From the NCBI RefSeq assembly GCF_009917485.1, contig NZ_QZDT01000020.1, positions 18,647-82,646 of the forward strand: 64,000 nucleotides of DNA, written 5' to 3'. Origin of the DNA: Parablautia muri. GTDB lineage: Bacteria > Bacillota > Clostridia > Lachnospirales > Lachnospiraceae. Position 1 is the stretch's first letter, and the number at the start of each line of letters is the position of its first letter. The notes under the pieces are model-generated. The model was not told where the DNA came from and did no database searches. It saw only the letters and a list, made by a program, of their open reading frames with translations. The translations under genes and the position numbers were made by a program. Positions 25,897 through 35,238 of the stretch are shown here, in pieces.

Positions 25897-26877
25897 TTAT
25901 TCCTCCTCTCTGATCACCGTTGTCACCTGAACTGCATAGCTATCCTTGCTGGAGCCCGGAAGTGCGGTAAATTTTTTGATATTCCCCACATAAACCTTCA
26001 TCTCTGAGTCCACTTTCGTATCCAATCTTATGATATCCCCAATCTGCAAACTCAGAAAATCACTTACAGATACCTGACTTTTACCCAGCACTGCTCTCAC
26101 AGGTACATCAATTCTCTTAATAAGTGATTCAAGCTGCTGTTCGTAATTCGTTTTATCATCCTTCTGCATAGTTGAATACCAATATTTCGTATTCAGTTTA
26201 TCCATCACATCTTCCAAAGTAAAGTAAGGAAGACAGACATTCATATATCCTTCCACATCCCCTATCTTAATGTTAAAGGAAACAATAGCAACCATATCAC
26301 TTGGAGCAATCACCTGCGCAAACTGAGCATTGGTCTCAATCCTCTCTAACACCGGATTGACCTCAACCACATTTTTCCATGGTTCCCGCATATGCTGTAT
26401 ACAGATTGACATCAGTCTATCCAAAATAGAAAGTTCAATCTCTGAATATTCTCTGCTTTTCTCAAGAGGCAGTCCCTGACCTCCCAGCATCCGGTCAATC
26501 ATAGCGAATCCTAAATTAGTAGACAGCTCAATCATAATATTACCATTTAAAGGCTGAAAATCCACTATACAAAGTATCACAGGATTAGAAAGCGCATTTG
26601 AAAATTCCGAAAAAGTAAAAGTTTCAGAACTTGATACCGATACCTGAATACTTTTCCTTAGATAAACCGGAAGATTCGTAGAAAGTAGCCTGCCATAATG
26701 TTCATAAATAATTTCAAGTGTCCGTAGATGCTCCTTGGAAAATTTTGCAGGCCTCTTAAAATCATAGCTTTTTACTTGTACATCTGACTTATCCGGCATC
26801 TGCCCAACATCCAGCTCACCATTATTCATAGCGGCCAGAAGACTGTCTATCTCGCTTTGAGATAATATATCACCCAC
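25897..26877 (-). CDS. fliM: Flagellar motor switch protein FliM
   Basis: FliM is the C-ring protein that binds CheY-P. The N-terminal CheY-binding GDILSQSEIDSLLAAM, the middle CheC-like domain with MLGGQGLP, and the C-terminal SpoA domain (VPVRAVLGKSQVSVSDFLSLQIGDIIRLD) are all present. The likely start is the GTG at 26877 (326 residues), ten bases after AGGAGG; the GTG at 26886 is too close to that site. Confidence 0.95.
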   Translation of the reverse strand: MGDILSQSEIDSLLAAMNNGELDVGQMPDKSDVQVKSYDFKRPAKFSKEHLRTLEIIYEHYGRLLSTNLPVYLRKSIQVSVSSSETFTFSEFSNALSNPVILCIVDFQPLNGNIMIELSTNLGFAMIDRMLGGQGLPLEKSREYSEIELSILDRLMSICIQHMREPWKNVVEVNPVLERIETNAQFAQVIAPSDMVAIVSFNIKIGDVEGYMNVCLPYFTLEDVMDKLNTKYWYSTMQKDDKTNYEQQLESLIKRIDVPVRAVLGKSQVSVSDFLSLQIGDIIRLDTKVDSEMKVYVGNIKKFTALPGSSKDSYAVQVTTVIREEE

Positions 26878-26927
26878 CGGCTCCACACCTCCTTTATCTC
26901 TGCCGAAAGATTCTGTTCACGCGGCAT

Positions 26928-27446
26928 TTACTGATAAAGTGCGACCAGCGTTACATCAAAAATAAAATCTGATCCAAAAAGTTCCTGAACCCTTGCTAAT
27001 ATATCCGTTTTTAACAGTTCGGAGTTTGCCTTTGCTTCATCCATTGTGTACTGCTCAACTAATTCGAAAATCTGTCCCCGAATCAAATCTTCTCTGCCTG
27101 AAAGATCGCCTTCCCCATAAGTTTTATAGTCCTCATGTTTGCTATTCATAGACAAGGTAACAGTGATCACACCATAATGATCTTTGTCATCCCCTTCCGC
27201 CCTTTTCATGGGAATCTGCAAATCTGAAATCGTGTAAGTCACAGTATCTTCCAATGGTACCGCAGGCCCGGCTCCCCCACCTGCATAACCGCTGCTGATA
27301 TCAATATTGATTGCCGAAGCAACATCACTTACCAGCTCTGCCGTCTTTCTGTTGGTACCGGTTACACTGAACATCATAATTGCAGTAAGAATTATGTTTA
27401 CAATCAACAACACTAATATCAAAATCGAAATCAAATTTCTTTTCAT
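26928..27446 (-). CDS. fliL: Flagellar basal body-associated protein FliL
   Basis: FliL is a single-pass membrane protein that surrounds the stator and supports torque. It has one membrane segment at the N-terminus (LISILILVLLIVNIILTAIMMF) and an extracellular FliL domain ending in IRGQIFELVEQYTMDEAKANSELLKTDILARVQELFGSDFIFDVTLVALYQ, whose late I..L...FG...I..V.F.....Q pattern is typical. It lies between motB and fliM. Confidence 0.9.
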   Translation of the reverse strand: MKRNLISILILVLLIVNIILTAIMMFSVTGTNRKTAELVSDVASAINIDISSGYAGGGAGPAVPLEDTVTYTISDLQIPMKRAEGDDKDHYGVITVTLSMNSKHEDYKTYGEGDLSGREDLIRGQIFELVEQYTMDEAKANSELLKTDILARVQELFGSDFIFDVTLVALYQ

Positions 27447-27467
27447 AATAAATACAGCCTTTCTCCA

Positions 27468-28274
27468 TCAATATGAACTTAATGCATTATATATTTTTAT
27501 TTCAACCCGTCTGTTTTTTGATCTGCCTTCATCTGAAGAATTATCAGCAATTGGAATATACTCCCCTCTGCCTGAATGCTTAATCTTACTCATATCCAAG
27601 GTAGTATTTTCTTCCAGATAATAGAAAACCGACAAAGCCCTGCCGCTGCTCAATTCATCATTATTTGCATATTTTGCACCTGACATCGGTACATTATCCG
27701 TATGTCCTTCTATTTCTATGATTCCTTCACTGAACCTCTGTAGAATAATGCCAAGCTGTTCCATGAGCGGCAGTGCCTCCTGCTTAATCTCTACGCTGCC
27801 CGAATCAAACAAAAGGGCTCCGTTTAATGTAAGCTGCACATATTGGGAAGTAAACTCAATATCCACTTCTTTATCCAAATTTTTTTCTTCTAGAGCTTCC
27901 TCTACCTTCTCCGCCAGCTGTTCCGATTCTTTAATCTTCGCTTCCTCCATAACTTCCACGGCAGTTTTCAGATCTTCTGGTATCGCATCTCCTTCCGCAT
28001 CCCTGCCCGTGCTGTTTATGTAATTGTCCAGCTCATTTAATTGGCTGACCCCATTGCTGATTAAAATTCCATCGCCAATCGCGGAAGCTCCCGCAGTAAA
28101 AATACTGAACGTCTGGTTAAAAGAGGCTGCCAGCTGTTCAAACTTCTGTGCATCCATGGTTGACATAGAAAAGAGCATGACAAAAAAACAAAGAAGCAAA
28201 TTCATGAGGTCGGCAAAGGTCGACTGCCAGGCCGGAGCGCCTTTCGGTGGTTCATCCGGTTTTCTCTTAGCCAT
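27468..28274 (-). CDS. motB: Stator protein MotB
   Basis: MotB is the peptidoglycan-anchored stator subunit. The N-terminal cytosolic tip is followed by the single membrane helix with the proton-binding Asp22 (FADLMNLLLCFFVMLFSMS) and a C-terminal OmpA-like domain with EIEGHTDNVPMSG and GRALSVFYYL. The ATG at 28274 (268 residues) is preceded by GGAGGTGATGAGA and lies inside the end of motA. Cotranscribed with motA. Confidence 0.95.
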   Translation of the reverse strand: MAKRKPDEPPKGAPAWQSTFADLMNLLLCFFVMLFSMSTMDAQKFEQLAASFNQTFSIFTAGASAIGDGILISNGVSQLNELDNYINSTGRDAEGDAIPEDLKTAVEVMEEAKIKESEQLAEKVEEALEEKNLDKEVDIEFTSQYVQLTLNGALLFDSGSVEIKQEALPLMEQLGIILQRFSEGIIEIEGHTDNVPMSGAKYANNDELSSGRALSVFYYLEENTTLDMSKIKHSGRGEYIPIADNSSDEGRSKNRRVEIKIYNALSSY

Positions 28275-29055
28275 TCTCATCACCTCCGTCACCCAGCATC
28301 CGGTCGCTTGGTGCCATGAATGACTTCAGTTTTTCTTCTATTACTCTGGGATTCTCACCAGCCTGAATAGAAAGAAGACCTTCAATCATAATTTCTTTGA
28401 GCATTATCTCACTGGCATTATTCGATTTTAACTTACCCGCAACCGGCGAGCATATCCAGTTAGCCAACAGGGAACCATACAATGTTGTAATAAGTGCTAC
28501 CGCCATAGAAGGTCCGATTGTAGAAGGGTTATCCATCTCGTAAAGCATGTTGACCAGACCAACCAAGGTACCAATCATACCCCAGGCAGGGCCCATAGCT
28601 CCCAGATCCTCCCAAAACGTAATCTTGTTCTTGTGTCTGTCTTCCGTACTAACTAACTCTGTCTCCATGATTCCACGTACCAGTTCAGGGTCTGTTCCGT
28701 CTACGATAAGCAGCACTCCCTTTTTCATGAAATCATCATCCAGATTAGATGCGGCCTCCTCCAGTGACAGGAGACCTTCTTTTCTTGCAACATTGGAAAG
28801 GTCAATGATCTTCTGTATCATCTCCTTGGTATCTATCTCAGGAGATTTAAATACCAGGAGAAAGCTCTTAAGCCCTGCCAGATAGTCAGAAAGCGACTTG
28901 GACGCCAATACAGCAAAAAACGCACCGCCAAAAGTAATAATGGCCGATGCCACATCCACATACCTGCCTATGTTCGCAATACCCGCCGCATTGATGATAC
29001 CGAACGCACACATACCAAAACAAAGACCTAATCCTAAAATTGACGCTATATCCAC
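28267..29055 (-). CDS. motA: Stator protein MotA
   Basis: MotA is the proton-channel stator subunit. The 262-residue protein has four membrane helices and the MotA/TolQ signature GMIGTLVGLVNML near residue 160, plus the cytosolic rotor-facing region with RKEGLLSLEEA. It overlaps motB by a few bases. Placement of motAB inside the fla operon is common in Clostridia, whereas B. subtilis keeps them apart. Confidence 0.95.
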   Translation of the reverse strand: MDIASILGLGLCFGMCAFGIINAAGIANIGRYVDVASAIITFGGAFFAVLASKSLSDYLAGLKSFLLVFKSPEIDTKEMIQKIIDLSNVARKEGLLSLEEAASNLDDDFMKKGVLLIVDGTDPELVRGIMETELVSTEDRHKNKITFWEDLGAMGPAWGMIGTLVGLVNMLYEMDNPSTIGPSMAVALITTLYGSLLANWICSPVAGKLKSNNASEIMLKEIMIEGLLSIQAGENPRVIEEKLKSFMAPSDRMLGDGGDENG

Positions 29056-29075
29056 AATTCCTCACCCCTTTTGCA

Positions 29076-29261
29076 TTAATTTGCAAAAAAATCCTTTCTA
29101 TACGATTTTACAAGATTTTTTACGTCTTGTCTACTTTCTTTTACAATTATTTTTCTGCCTGTGGTAAATGCGATTACCGTGTCCGGTGTTTCCTCCACAA
29201 GCTCTATTAAATCGGGATTGATTAACACTTTGATCCCATTTATTTTGGTCACCTCTATCAT
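29076..29261 (-). CDS. flbD: FlbD family flagellar protein
   Basis: This is a 61-residue protein with the compact FlbD/SwrD pattern: MIEVTKINGIKVLINPDLIELVEETPDTVIAFTTGRKIIVKES. In B. subtilis the equivalent SwrD raises flagellar torque. It is directly upstream of motA, which supports a stator-related role. The family, not the mechanism, is secure. Confidence 0.9.
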   Translation of the reverse strand: MIEVTKINGIKVLINPDLIELVEETPDTVIAFTTGRKIIVKESRQDVKNLVKSYRKDFFAN

Positions 29262-29352
29262 ATCACTTTGTTCCCTCCTGCGCTACTGTAAATTTTTTTC
29301 AGTAGGGTTAATTAACAATTTCTTTACTATATTGGTAATTGTTTATTACGCC

Positions 29353-29384
29353 AAAGGGAACCGGTTTTTGGCCCGGTTCCCTTT
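29353..29384. other. Intra-operon inverted repeat between flgE and flbD
   Basis: AAAGGGAACCGG (29353 to 29364) pairs perfectly with CCGGTTCCCTTT (29373 to 29384) over 12 bases. Neither strand has a proper U-tract, so it may be an mRNA-stability or processing hairpin, or a weak terminator, within the operon. The rest of the 207-base flgE-flbD gap is AT-rich with no gene seen. Confidence 0.55.
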
Positions 29385-29468
29385 CCTTTGGCTATACATA
29401 ATACATTTATATTTATATTGCCGATAATCCTTTTATATGCCAATCTATCCGTCAAACAAGCACGAAGA

Positions 29469-30911
29469 TTATCTCTTTAAGTTGGTTAGTTCTTCAAGCA
29501 GGGTATCTGAAACCGTGATGATACGGCTGTTAGCCTGGAAACCTCTCTGGGTTGTTATCATTTCGGTAAACTCAGAGGCCAAATCAACATTACTCATTTC
29601 CAGTACGCCGGACTCCATCTTACCGCCGCCTGCCGTGATGTCCTCGCCGATTCCATCGAAATCACCCGAGTTTAAGGTGGCTGAATAAAGGTTGTCACCC
29701 TCTTTGGAGAGGCCTGAAGGGTTTGCAAAAGTTGCCGAAGCAATCTGCCCTAAGAGCTTTCTTTGACCATTGTCATAGGAAGCATAAATCTTACCGTCTC
29801 TCTGGATGGAAACACCGCTAAGCTCGCCTTCCCTGCGTCCCTCGCCTAAACCGCTCTGATCTCCGGCGTATGCGCTGATGGTTGCAACACCATTGTTGTC
29901 ATAATTACTGGTTGCGGAGAAATCTATTTCGATATCTCCGAAATTAGGTATACCGGACAACCCTAATGTAACGGTGCGGTTTCCTACCGTAGTGTAATCC
30001 TTATCCGGATTGTGCGCCTCGCCAATGCTCTGGAAGGTACCTTTACCGTTTCTGTAATTTAATAATACGGCATTATCCACACCGGTAGGACCCGTAGCGC
30101 CATCGCCAAATGTAATCGCATTGCCATTCGCTGTAAGTGTAGGAGGATCCGTTGTATAGTTTCCGTCATTATCTAATTCATACATAATAGACCTTCCGGT
30201 GCTTTCGCTGATAACATCATCCAGCTTCACATAAAACTGTCCTGTATCGCCGTCAATGGCATGCACGCTCATTCTGGCCGTGTACTTATAACCCTGGTTA
30301 TCGAAAAACTCCAGGTCAAGTATTCTACCGTCATCATTGTTAATATCAGGGTCATTTTTATCAACCAGACCGCCAACTGTTGCCAGAGAGGTCGCCTCCG
30401 GCGGATAGGTCATATTTTCCTCCGTCATAATTTTAAGAGCCTGTACCCGCGCCTTTTGGATATTATTAGGATTTTCCGGATCTACTCCCCAGCCCATTAC
30501 ATTGTAACCGGTGCTGGTCATAGCAAGGTTTCCTTTCCCATCAATGTAGAAGGAGCCGTCTCTTGTAAAAAAGTTTTCCGAGCCGTTGCTTACCACAAAG
30601 AATGCATCTCCGCTGATCATAATATCAAATGGGTCGTTGGTATTTTGGGCCGAGCCCTGACCGGAAATGTTGGTCTTGATTGCGCTGGTCTTAGATCCAA
30701 GACCAATCTGCCTTGCGTTGGTACCTGCCACACCTGTTGTGGGGTTTGCCCCGGAAGCAGCCTGAGTGGTCTGATACATCAAATCCGCAAATGTCATAGA
30801 CTGTGATTTGTACGCTGTTGTGTTGACGTTGGCAATATTATTACCGATAACGTCCATTCTTGCCTGGTGTGTCCTTAAACCGGCAACACCAGAAAATAAT
30901 GATCTCATCAT
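29469..30911 (-). CDS. flgE: Flagellar hook protein FlgE
   Basis: FlgE is the structural hook subunit. It has an N-terminal rod-type coiled-coil motif (MRSLFSGVAGLRTHQARMDVIGNNIANVNTTAYKSQ), middle FlgE domains with beta-rich segments, and the C-terminal block ESGVLEMSNVDLASEFTEMITTQRGFQANSRIITVSDTLLEELTNLKR. The 480-residue length is on the long side but normal for Clostridia. AAGGAGGTCATTTC precedes tandem ATGs; either can be the start. Confidence 0.96.
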   Translation of the reverse strand: MMRSLFSGVAGLRTHQARMDVIGNNIANVNTTAYKSQSMTFADLMYQTTQAASGANPTTGVAGTNARQIGLGSKTSAIKTNISGQGSAQNTNDPFDIMISGDAFFVVSNGSENFFTRDGSFYIDGKGNLAMTSTGYNVMGWGVDPENPNNIQKARVQALKIMTEENMTYPPEATSLATVGGLVDKNDPDINNDDGRILDLEFFDNQGYKYTARMSVHAIDGDTGQFYVKLDDVISESTGRSIMYELDNDGNYTTDPPTLTANGNAITFGDGATGPTGVDNAVLLNYRNGKGTFQSIGEAHNPDKDYTTVGNRTVTLGLSGIPNFGDIEIDFSATSNYDNNGVATISAYAGDQSGLGEGRREGELSGVSIQRDGKIYASYDNGQRKLLGQIASATFANPSGLSKEGDNLYSATLNSGDFDGIGEDITAGGGKMESGVLEMSNVDLASEFTEMITTQRGFQANSRIITVSDTLLEELTNLKR

Positions 30912-30989
30912 AATGAAATGACCTCCTTAAATTTCATGCCGCATTGTTTCCTCCGTCATTCGGAAACTTTTAGCCTCCCTAAGGTCCGG

Positions 30990-31388
30990 CTATATGATTA
31001 CGGCACCGTCAATATTCGTAAATACATTTTCCGCTGCATCCTGCTGATTCATCGCCGTCACTACCGTATTATTCGGTATATTTACAATAAAAGCAAGCTG
31101 ATCAACAATCACAAGCGATTCTTTGATTCCTTTCATCTGCGCTTTCTGTGCGCCCTCCTGCAAACGTTCCATCTGGCCGCTGGTAAGTTCAATATTCCGA
31201 TCCGCTAATCTTCCTGCGGCATGCTTGGAAAATCTCACCTGTCCCTGGGCCCTGGCACGGCTGTTTTCTAAAATTTCCTGAAAAGACTGACCATCCGTGG
31301 CCACCTGCGATGTCCCGCTTTTATTTTGTTTCAGGTATTGATCCTGCAATTGTTCAATAGAAAGATAGCCTTTGTTTTGAACCTGCAT
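30990..31388 (-). CDS. Flagellar operon protein of the TIGR02530 family
   Basis: This 132-residue cytosolic protein occurs between flgD and flgE in Firmicutes. Characteristic segments are VRFSKHAAGRLADRNIELTSGQMERLQEGAQKAQMKGIKESLVIVDQLAFIVNIPNNTVVTAM. Its molecular function is not established. AAGGAGGAAAAGAAT precedes the start. Likely involved in hook assembly, judging only by its constant position. Confidence 0.85.
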   Translation of the reverse strand: MQVQNKGYLSIEQLQDQYLKQNKSGTSQVATDGQSFQEILENSRARAQGQVRFSKHAAGRLADRNIELTSGQMERLQEGAQKAQMKGIKESLVIVDQLAFIVNIPNNTVVTAMNQQDAAENVFTNIDGAVII

Positions 31389-31487
31389 ATTCTTTTCCTC
31401 CTTAAGCGGTTAATCCTGCATCCTGCAATTTCTGTTCCGACAGCTTTCTAATTGTGGTGTGGGTTCCGACCAATTGGCGCTTATTTT

Positions 31488-32237
31488 CTATTCGCCGCCT
31501 TCTCCTCCGGCTTCTTCTCCACCATCTTCTCCTGCATCGCCGCCTTCTTCTACTTTGTCATCGCCATCCTCTACTTTATCGTCATCTTCCGGAGGCTTAT
31601 TGGCATCGGCTGCATCTTGCAGTTCGGCAATTCTCTCTACATATTTCTGCAGCTTCTCAATATTTTTCTTATCAATGAAGGACTGCTGGTAAGCTGTCAT
31701 GCCGTTAAAGATTTTTTGTAAGGTTTCAATGTTGTCCTTATCCTTAAGTGTAACAAACTCAAGTCTGGGCAGTTGATCCATAGCTGCTGTAAATGATACC
31801 GCCAGATCAATCGCTGACTGATAAGTTTCATCTATAACTGCAACCACATCATCTATGGAATAAAGAGCGCCGTCTATGGAAACAAAAGCCTGATTGTTCT
31901 CATAGGTCACATATTCCACTGTGCCCTGAATTGACTTGGCATTTCCTGCGCTGTCCACAGTATTTACTTCCACTAACTTGCCTACCATGGAAGAAGCTCT
32001 TGTAAGCTCCATGGTTGCCGCCATATTCTGCATCTGTTCCACCTGTGAGAAGGTTGCATATTGAGAAATATACTCTGTATTAGAAGTAGGCTCCAAAGGA
32101 TCCTGATACTTCATCTGGGCTACTAAAAGCTGTAAAAACGCATCCTTATCCAAGCTATTTTTCGTAGCGGCTTTCTTAATGGAACTTTCTGATGCGGTTT
32201 CTTCAACTACTCCATTTTTTACTACTGCATCTACCAT
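31488..32237 (-). CDS. flgD: Hook capping protein FlgD
   Basis: FlgD is the scaffold that caps the growing hook. The N-terminal half has the conserved DKDAFLQLLVAQMKYQDPLEPTSNTEYISQYATFSQVEQMQNM block, then a helical region to about residue 205. The last 40 or so residues are a Gly/Glu/Asp tail with an imperfect repeat (DDKVEDGDDKVEEGGD), not part of the usual family. 249 residues. Followed by the TIGR02530-type gene. Confidence 0.92.
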   Translation of the reverse strand: MVDAVVKNGVVEETASESSIKKAATKNSLDKDAFLQLLVAQMKYQDPLEPTSNTEYISQYATFSQVEQMQNMAATMELTRASSMVGKLVEVNTVDSAGNAKSIQGTVEYVTYENNQAFVSIDGALYSIDDVVAVIDETYQSAIDLAVSFTAAMDQLPRLEFVTLKDKDNIETLQKIFNGMTAYQQSFIDKKNIEKLQKYVERIAELQDAADANKPPEDDDKVEDGDDKVEEGGDAGEDGGEEAGGEGGE

Positions 32238-32348
32238 ATTAATCCCCTATTCCTGCCAGCACGCTCAAATTGAGGTACCAGCACAAATTTGCCGATTGAA
32301 AAATTCCAGAAATTTATTTCTGCTTCTCCAATCCGTTTACTCCTGCCT

Positions 32349-32377
32349 GTGCTTTAAACCGCTTGTATTTAAAGCAC
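32349..32377. other. Perfect hairpin just after fliK
   Basis: GTGCTTTAAA (32349 to 32358) pairs with TTTAAAGCAC (32368 to 32377), starting four bases after the fliK stop in the minus direction. There is no U-tract, so read-through into flgD is expected; it may protect or process the operon mRNA. Confidence 0.5.
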
Positions 32378-32380
32378 CTT

Positions 32381-33781
32381 CTAAACAGTATAGTCCACTG
32401 TATTTCCATTCATTTCCATCATCTTTGCTGCAAGGACTTCTTCTTCGCTTGCTTCCTCATCTAAAATCCCATCCACCTCATTTAAATTGATTCTTCTAAG
32501 GGGTCTTCTGTTATTTTCGGATGAAGCATCCGCATTTTCTTCTTTTCCCTGTCCCTGCCAAAGATTACTCTCAAATCCATGGCTTTCCACAGTGACCTGT
32601 ACCGCTTCCACTTTCACTCCCTGTTCCTTTAAGCTTTCCTGGAGCGTTGTAATCTGGCTTTCTATGGCTGCTTTAACGGTTTCGTTTTGTACATGGAATT
32701 GGGCCGTTATCTCGCCGCCTTTAGAAGAAAGCTGGATATGTACGGTTCCAAGGCTTTCCGGATGCAGCTGCATTTCCAATTGTTCCATGCCGGGCTTTAG
32801 CTGAATCTTCATATAATCCATAATCTGATCCATAATATCCCTGGACTGCTGACTGAAGATTTCCGTAGTCTGTTCAAAAGGAACCTCTGCCGCCTGCAGC
32901 TTTTCCTGGGAGAGTGTGTTAAGGAGCAAATTGCCTGTGCCGGCATCCTGTGACTGTCCCTTGCTGCTTTCATCTTCCTTTTGTTCATGGTTATCCGTCT
33001 GCTGGTGTACGGCTTCCACCTCTGTTTCCGGCTTCGCCGATGCCACATCCACCACTTTGGTCGCATTGCCGTTTTCATCGGTCGAAAGCTTAACCGTATC
33101 CTCTCCGTACTTCACCTCAACCGTAATCTGGGGCTCATTTGCCTCCCCCTTAGCTGATACATCTTCTCCCTGTCCACCCATACGGTTTTGCATTTCCTCC
33201 AGCACTGTCTGCATATCCTCAGGGCTAATTCCCATTTCCTGAGAAAGCTCTGCTTTCAGCTCTTGCATGGTTCCAAGCAGATTTTGCAGGCTGTCAAAAA
33301 GATTGCCATCCGTAAGAAGCGCGGTTGCATCCTCAGCGCCGTTTAGCATCAATACCAGCTGTGTCAAATTAGACGGGTCGAAAAGTGCATATATCGAAAG
33401 CCCTAATTCTTCCATAGCTTTCTCCACATCTTCTCTTGAAACACCTAATTCTTCCGCGATTTCATCCATGACTTTTTCTCCGGCTTCCTCCAATGCCTGT
33501 TCCTGGTCTTTGGTCAGATTTTCCGGTTTTGCCGTTTCCTTCACGGTCTCCTGTGGCTTTAGGCTGTCTCTGCGGCTGTTTGCCGTCTGCGGCGCAGGCG
33601 TCTTAACACTGTTTCCATTGGCAATCGCCTGAAATTGGTTGTACGAACTGCCGCCTTTTGTTTTGTTCATAACATCGCCAAAACTCTCTGACTTATTGTC
33701 CGTATTACCTGTTTTTACGGAATTTTTCCCCCCTGGCAAATTCATAAAGGGGTTCACTTCCTTTACAGGTGCGCTTGTCAT
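32381..33781 (-). CDS. fliK: Hook-length control protein FliK
   Basis: FliK measures the hook and triggers the FlhB switch. The long N-terminal and middle region (to about residue 325) is hydrophilic and low in complexity, as is usual for this molecular ruler. The C-terminal Flg_hook domain is clear: LKPGMEQLEMQLHPESLGTVHIQLSSKGGEITAQFHVQNETVKAAIESQITTLQESLKEQGVKVEAVQVTVE. 466 residues. The start follows GGAGGGATG. Confidence 0.92.
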   Translation of the reverse strand: MTSAPVKEVNPFMNLPGGKNSVKTGNTDNKSESFGDVMNKTKGGSSYNQFQAIANGNSVKTPAPQTANSRRDSLKPQETVKETAKPENLTKDQEQALEEAGEKVMDEIAEELGVSREDVEKAMEELGLSIYALFDPSNLTQLVLMLNGAEDATALLTDGNLFDSLQNLLGTMQELKAELSQEMGISPEDMQTVLEEMQNRMGGQGEDVSAKGEANEPQITVEVKYGEDTVKLSTDENGNATKVVDVASAKPETEVEAVHQQTDNHEQKEDESSKGQSQDAGTGNLLLNTLSQEKLQAAEVPFEQTTEIFSQQSRDIMDQIMDYMKIQLKPGMEQLEMQLHPESLGTVHIQLSSKGGEITAQFHVQNETVKAAIESQITTLQESLKEQGVKVEAVQVTVESHGFESNLWQGQGKEENADASSENNRRPLRRINLNEVDGILDEEASEEEVLAAKMMEMNGNTVDYTV

Positions 33782-33862
33782 TCACATCCCTCCTGTCTTT
33801 ATAAGCCTGTTAAGACTCTTTTTCAAGGTACATAATTTATATCGGTTCAAGGAGCAGATTCT

Positions 33863-34747
33863 TTAAGGCTCAGGATCCATCATTTTTGTGATCCTTGCTG
33901 CAATTTCAGGGTCCATTGCCTCTAAAATTTTAGCCCTGCTGTCTGCATCCATCGCACCCAGTATCCGAATTGCCAGTTCCAAATTATCTGTCATTTCCTC
34001 CAAAATCGCCGCCACCGCTTTTGGCTTCATAGACGAATAGGTTTTGGCATATTCCTCAATTTCACTGCTTTCAGCGCTCTGCGTCACTACCTGCCTATAG
34101 AGATATTCCGCTGTTGCAGGATCCATCTCCTCGTAGTACTTCTTGTACTCCTCAATGCCAGGTCCTTTATCTGCGTAAACCACTTCCTCATAAAATTCCG
34201 TCTTAATCCTCTGAAATTCTACCTGACTGTCCTCAAAAGTCTTAAGACGTTCCACCTCAGCCTTCAGTTCGTCCACCTCGTCCGTTTTATCCGACTGGGC
34301 GGACTGGGCGCGCTCAAGCTCAAGTTCAAGCTCTTTGATATAATCCACGGCCTCCTCGATACTTGTATATCCGCCGTAGCCTTCTTCTTCATCTTCTCCC
34401 AAAACTCCCGAATCGGCAGTGCTTGGCAAAATCATGCTAAGTACCGGTACGTCTTTCAGGATAGGTGTTAGTACATTACTTCCAAACCCACCAAAATCCA
34501 GCTTAATAATCAGACACAGGATAGCCACCCAAATCAGCACTATAATAAATGTGACCAAAAATACCGAACCACTGCCGGCGGCTTCTCCATCCACCAATTC
34601 TTCTTCCTGGTCTGCTATTTCCCTCGCTCTTGCTTTTGCCGCCTTACGCTGCTCCTTTTGTTCCTGTTTTAATTTTTTCTTTTCTTCCTTAAGACGCTTC
34701 TTTTCCAGCTTTGCGTCATCAAAGCTCATTTCTTCATCTATTGGCAT
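33863..34747 (-). CDS. MotE-like / MgtE-N-domain flagellar membrane protein
   Basis: It occupies the ylxF position between fliJ and fliK. It has a highly charged N-terminal helix (many Lys/Glu, about residues 10 to 50), one membrane segment (VFLVTFIIVLIWVAILCLII), an extracellular coiled coil (about 130 to 170), and a C-terminal helical MgtE-N-like part: YSSMKPKAVAAILEEMTDNLELAIRILGAMDADSRAKILEAMDPEIAARITKMMD. Homologues (MotE) act as chaperone or anchor for stator or FliJ-type proteins. The ATG at 34747 has GGAGG before it; 294 residues. Confidence 0.8.
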   Translation of the reverse strand: MPIDEEMSFDDAKLEKKRLKEEKKKLKQEQKEQRKAAKARAREIADQEEELVDGEAAGSGSVFLVTFIIVLIWVAILCLIIKLDFGGFGSNVLTPILKDVPVLSMILPSTADSGVLGEDEEEGYGGYTSIEEAVDYIKELELELERAQSAQSDKTDEVDELKAEVERLKTFEDSQVEFQRIKTEFYEEVVYADKGPGIEEYKKYYEEMDPATAEYLYRQVVTQSAESSEIEEYAKTYSSMKPKAVAAILEEMTDNLELAIRILGAMDADSRAKILEAMDPEIAARITKMMDPEP

Positions 34748-34797
34748 ACTTCCATACCTCCCAGCTCTGCTTCGCTGCAAGCAGCGGGCATAAATCC

Positions 34798-35238
34798 TTA
34801 TTTTCGTCCATGGGTATAACTGGTAAGCTCATCTACTTCTTTCGCTTCCTTGGCATTCTCCTCATGGATAAATACCTCAAAGGCTTTCTCCCGCAGTCTC
34901 TCCTGCGTCTTGCTTTCCTGCCTTGCAAGCTGCAATTTCTTTCGTGCCGCTTCCAATTGGTCCTCAGCCAGCTTCACCTGCTGCTTTTGGAACAGGATAA
35001 ATTCATCCATCACGGCAATCGCATCCCGGTTTTCTAAGATATCCAAAACCTTTAAGCTATTTTTCCGAAGCTCCCTGCCTTTATTTTCATAAGCTTCTTT
35101 TCTGTCAAAAAGTACCTGCAATTTTTCTTCTTCTTCATCCAGATGCATCCTGGCGGCGGCGAACTCCATCTTAGCCTGATCTTCCATTTTTATCTTAATG
35201 TTCAGGATACTCTGCATCCGATATCTAAATCTGGCCAT
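34798..35238 (-). CDS. fliJ: Flagellar export chaperone FliJ
   Basis: FliJ is a coiled-coil export factor that links the FliI ATPase to FlhA. It is entirely helical and charged in 146 residues, starting ARFRYRMQSILNIKIKMEDQAKMEFAAA, the usual FliJ N-terminal pattern. It begins at the base after the fliI stop codon. Confidence 0.9.
   Translation of the reverse strand: MARFRYRMQSILNIKIKMEDQAKMEFAAARMHLDEEEEKLQVLFDRKEAYENKGRELRKNSLKVLDILENRDAIAVMDEFILFQKQQVKLAEDQLEAARKKLQLARQESKTQERLREKAFEVFIHEENAKEAKEVDELTSYTHGRK

Noticed and set aside
29420..29427. Perfect sigma-28 -10 box GCCGATAA on the plus strand (a second one on the minus strand near 5979 to 5986)
   Set aside because: No TAAA-like -35 box lies about 15 bases upstream of either, and neither faces a motility gene start.
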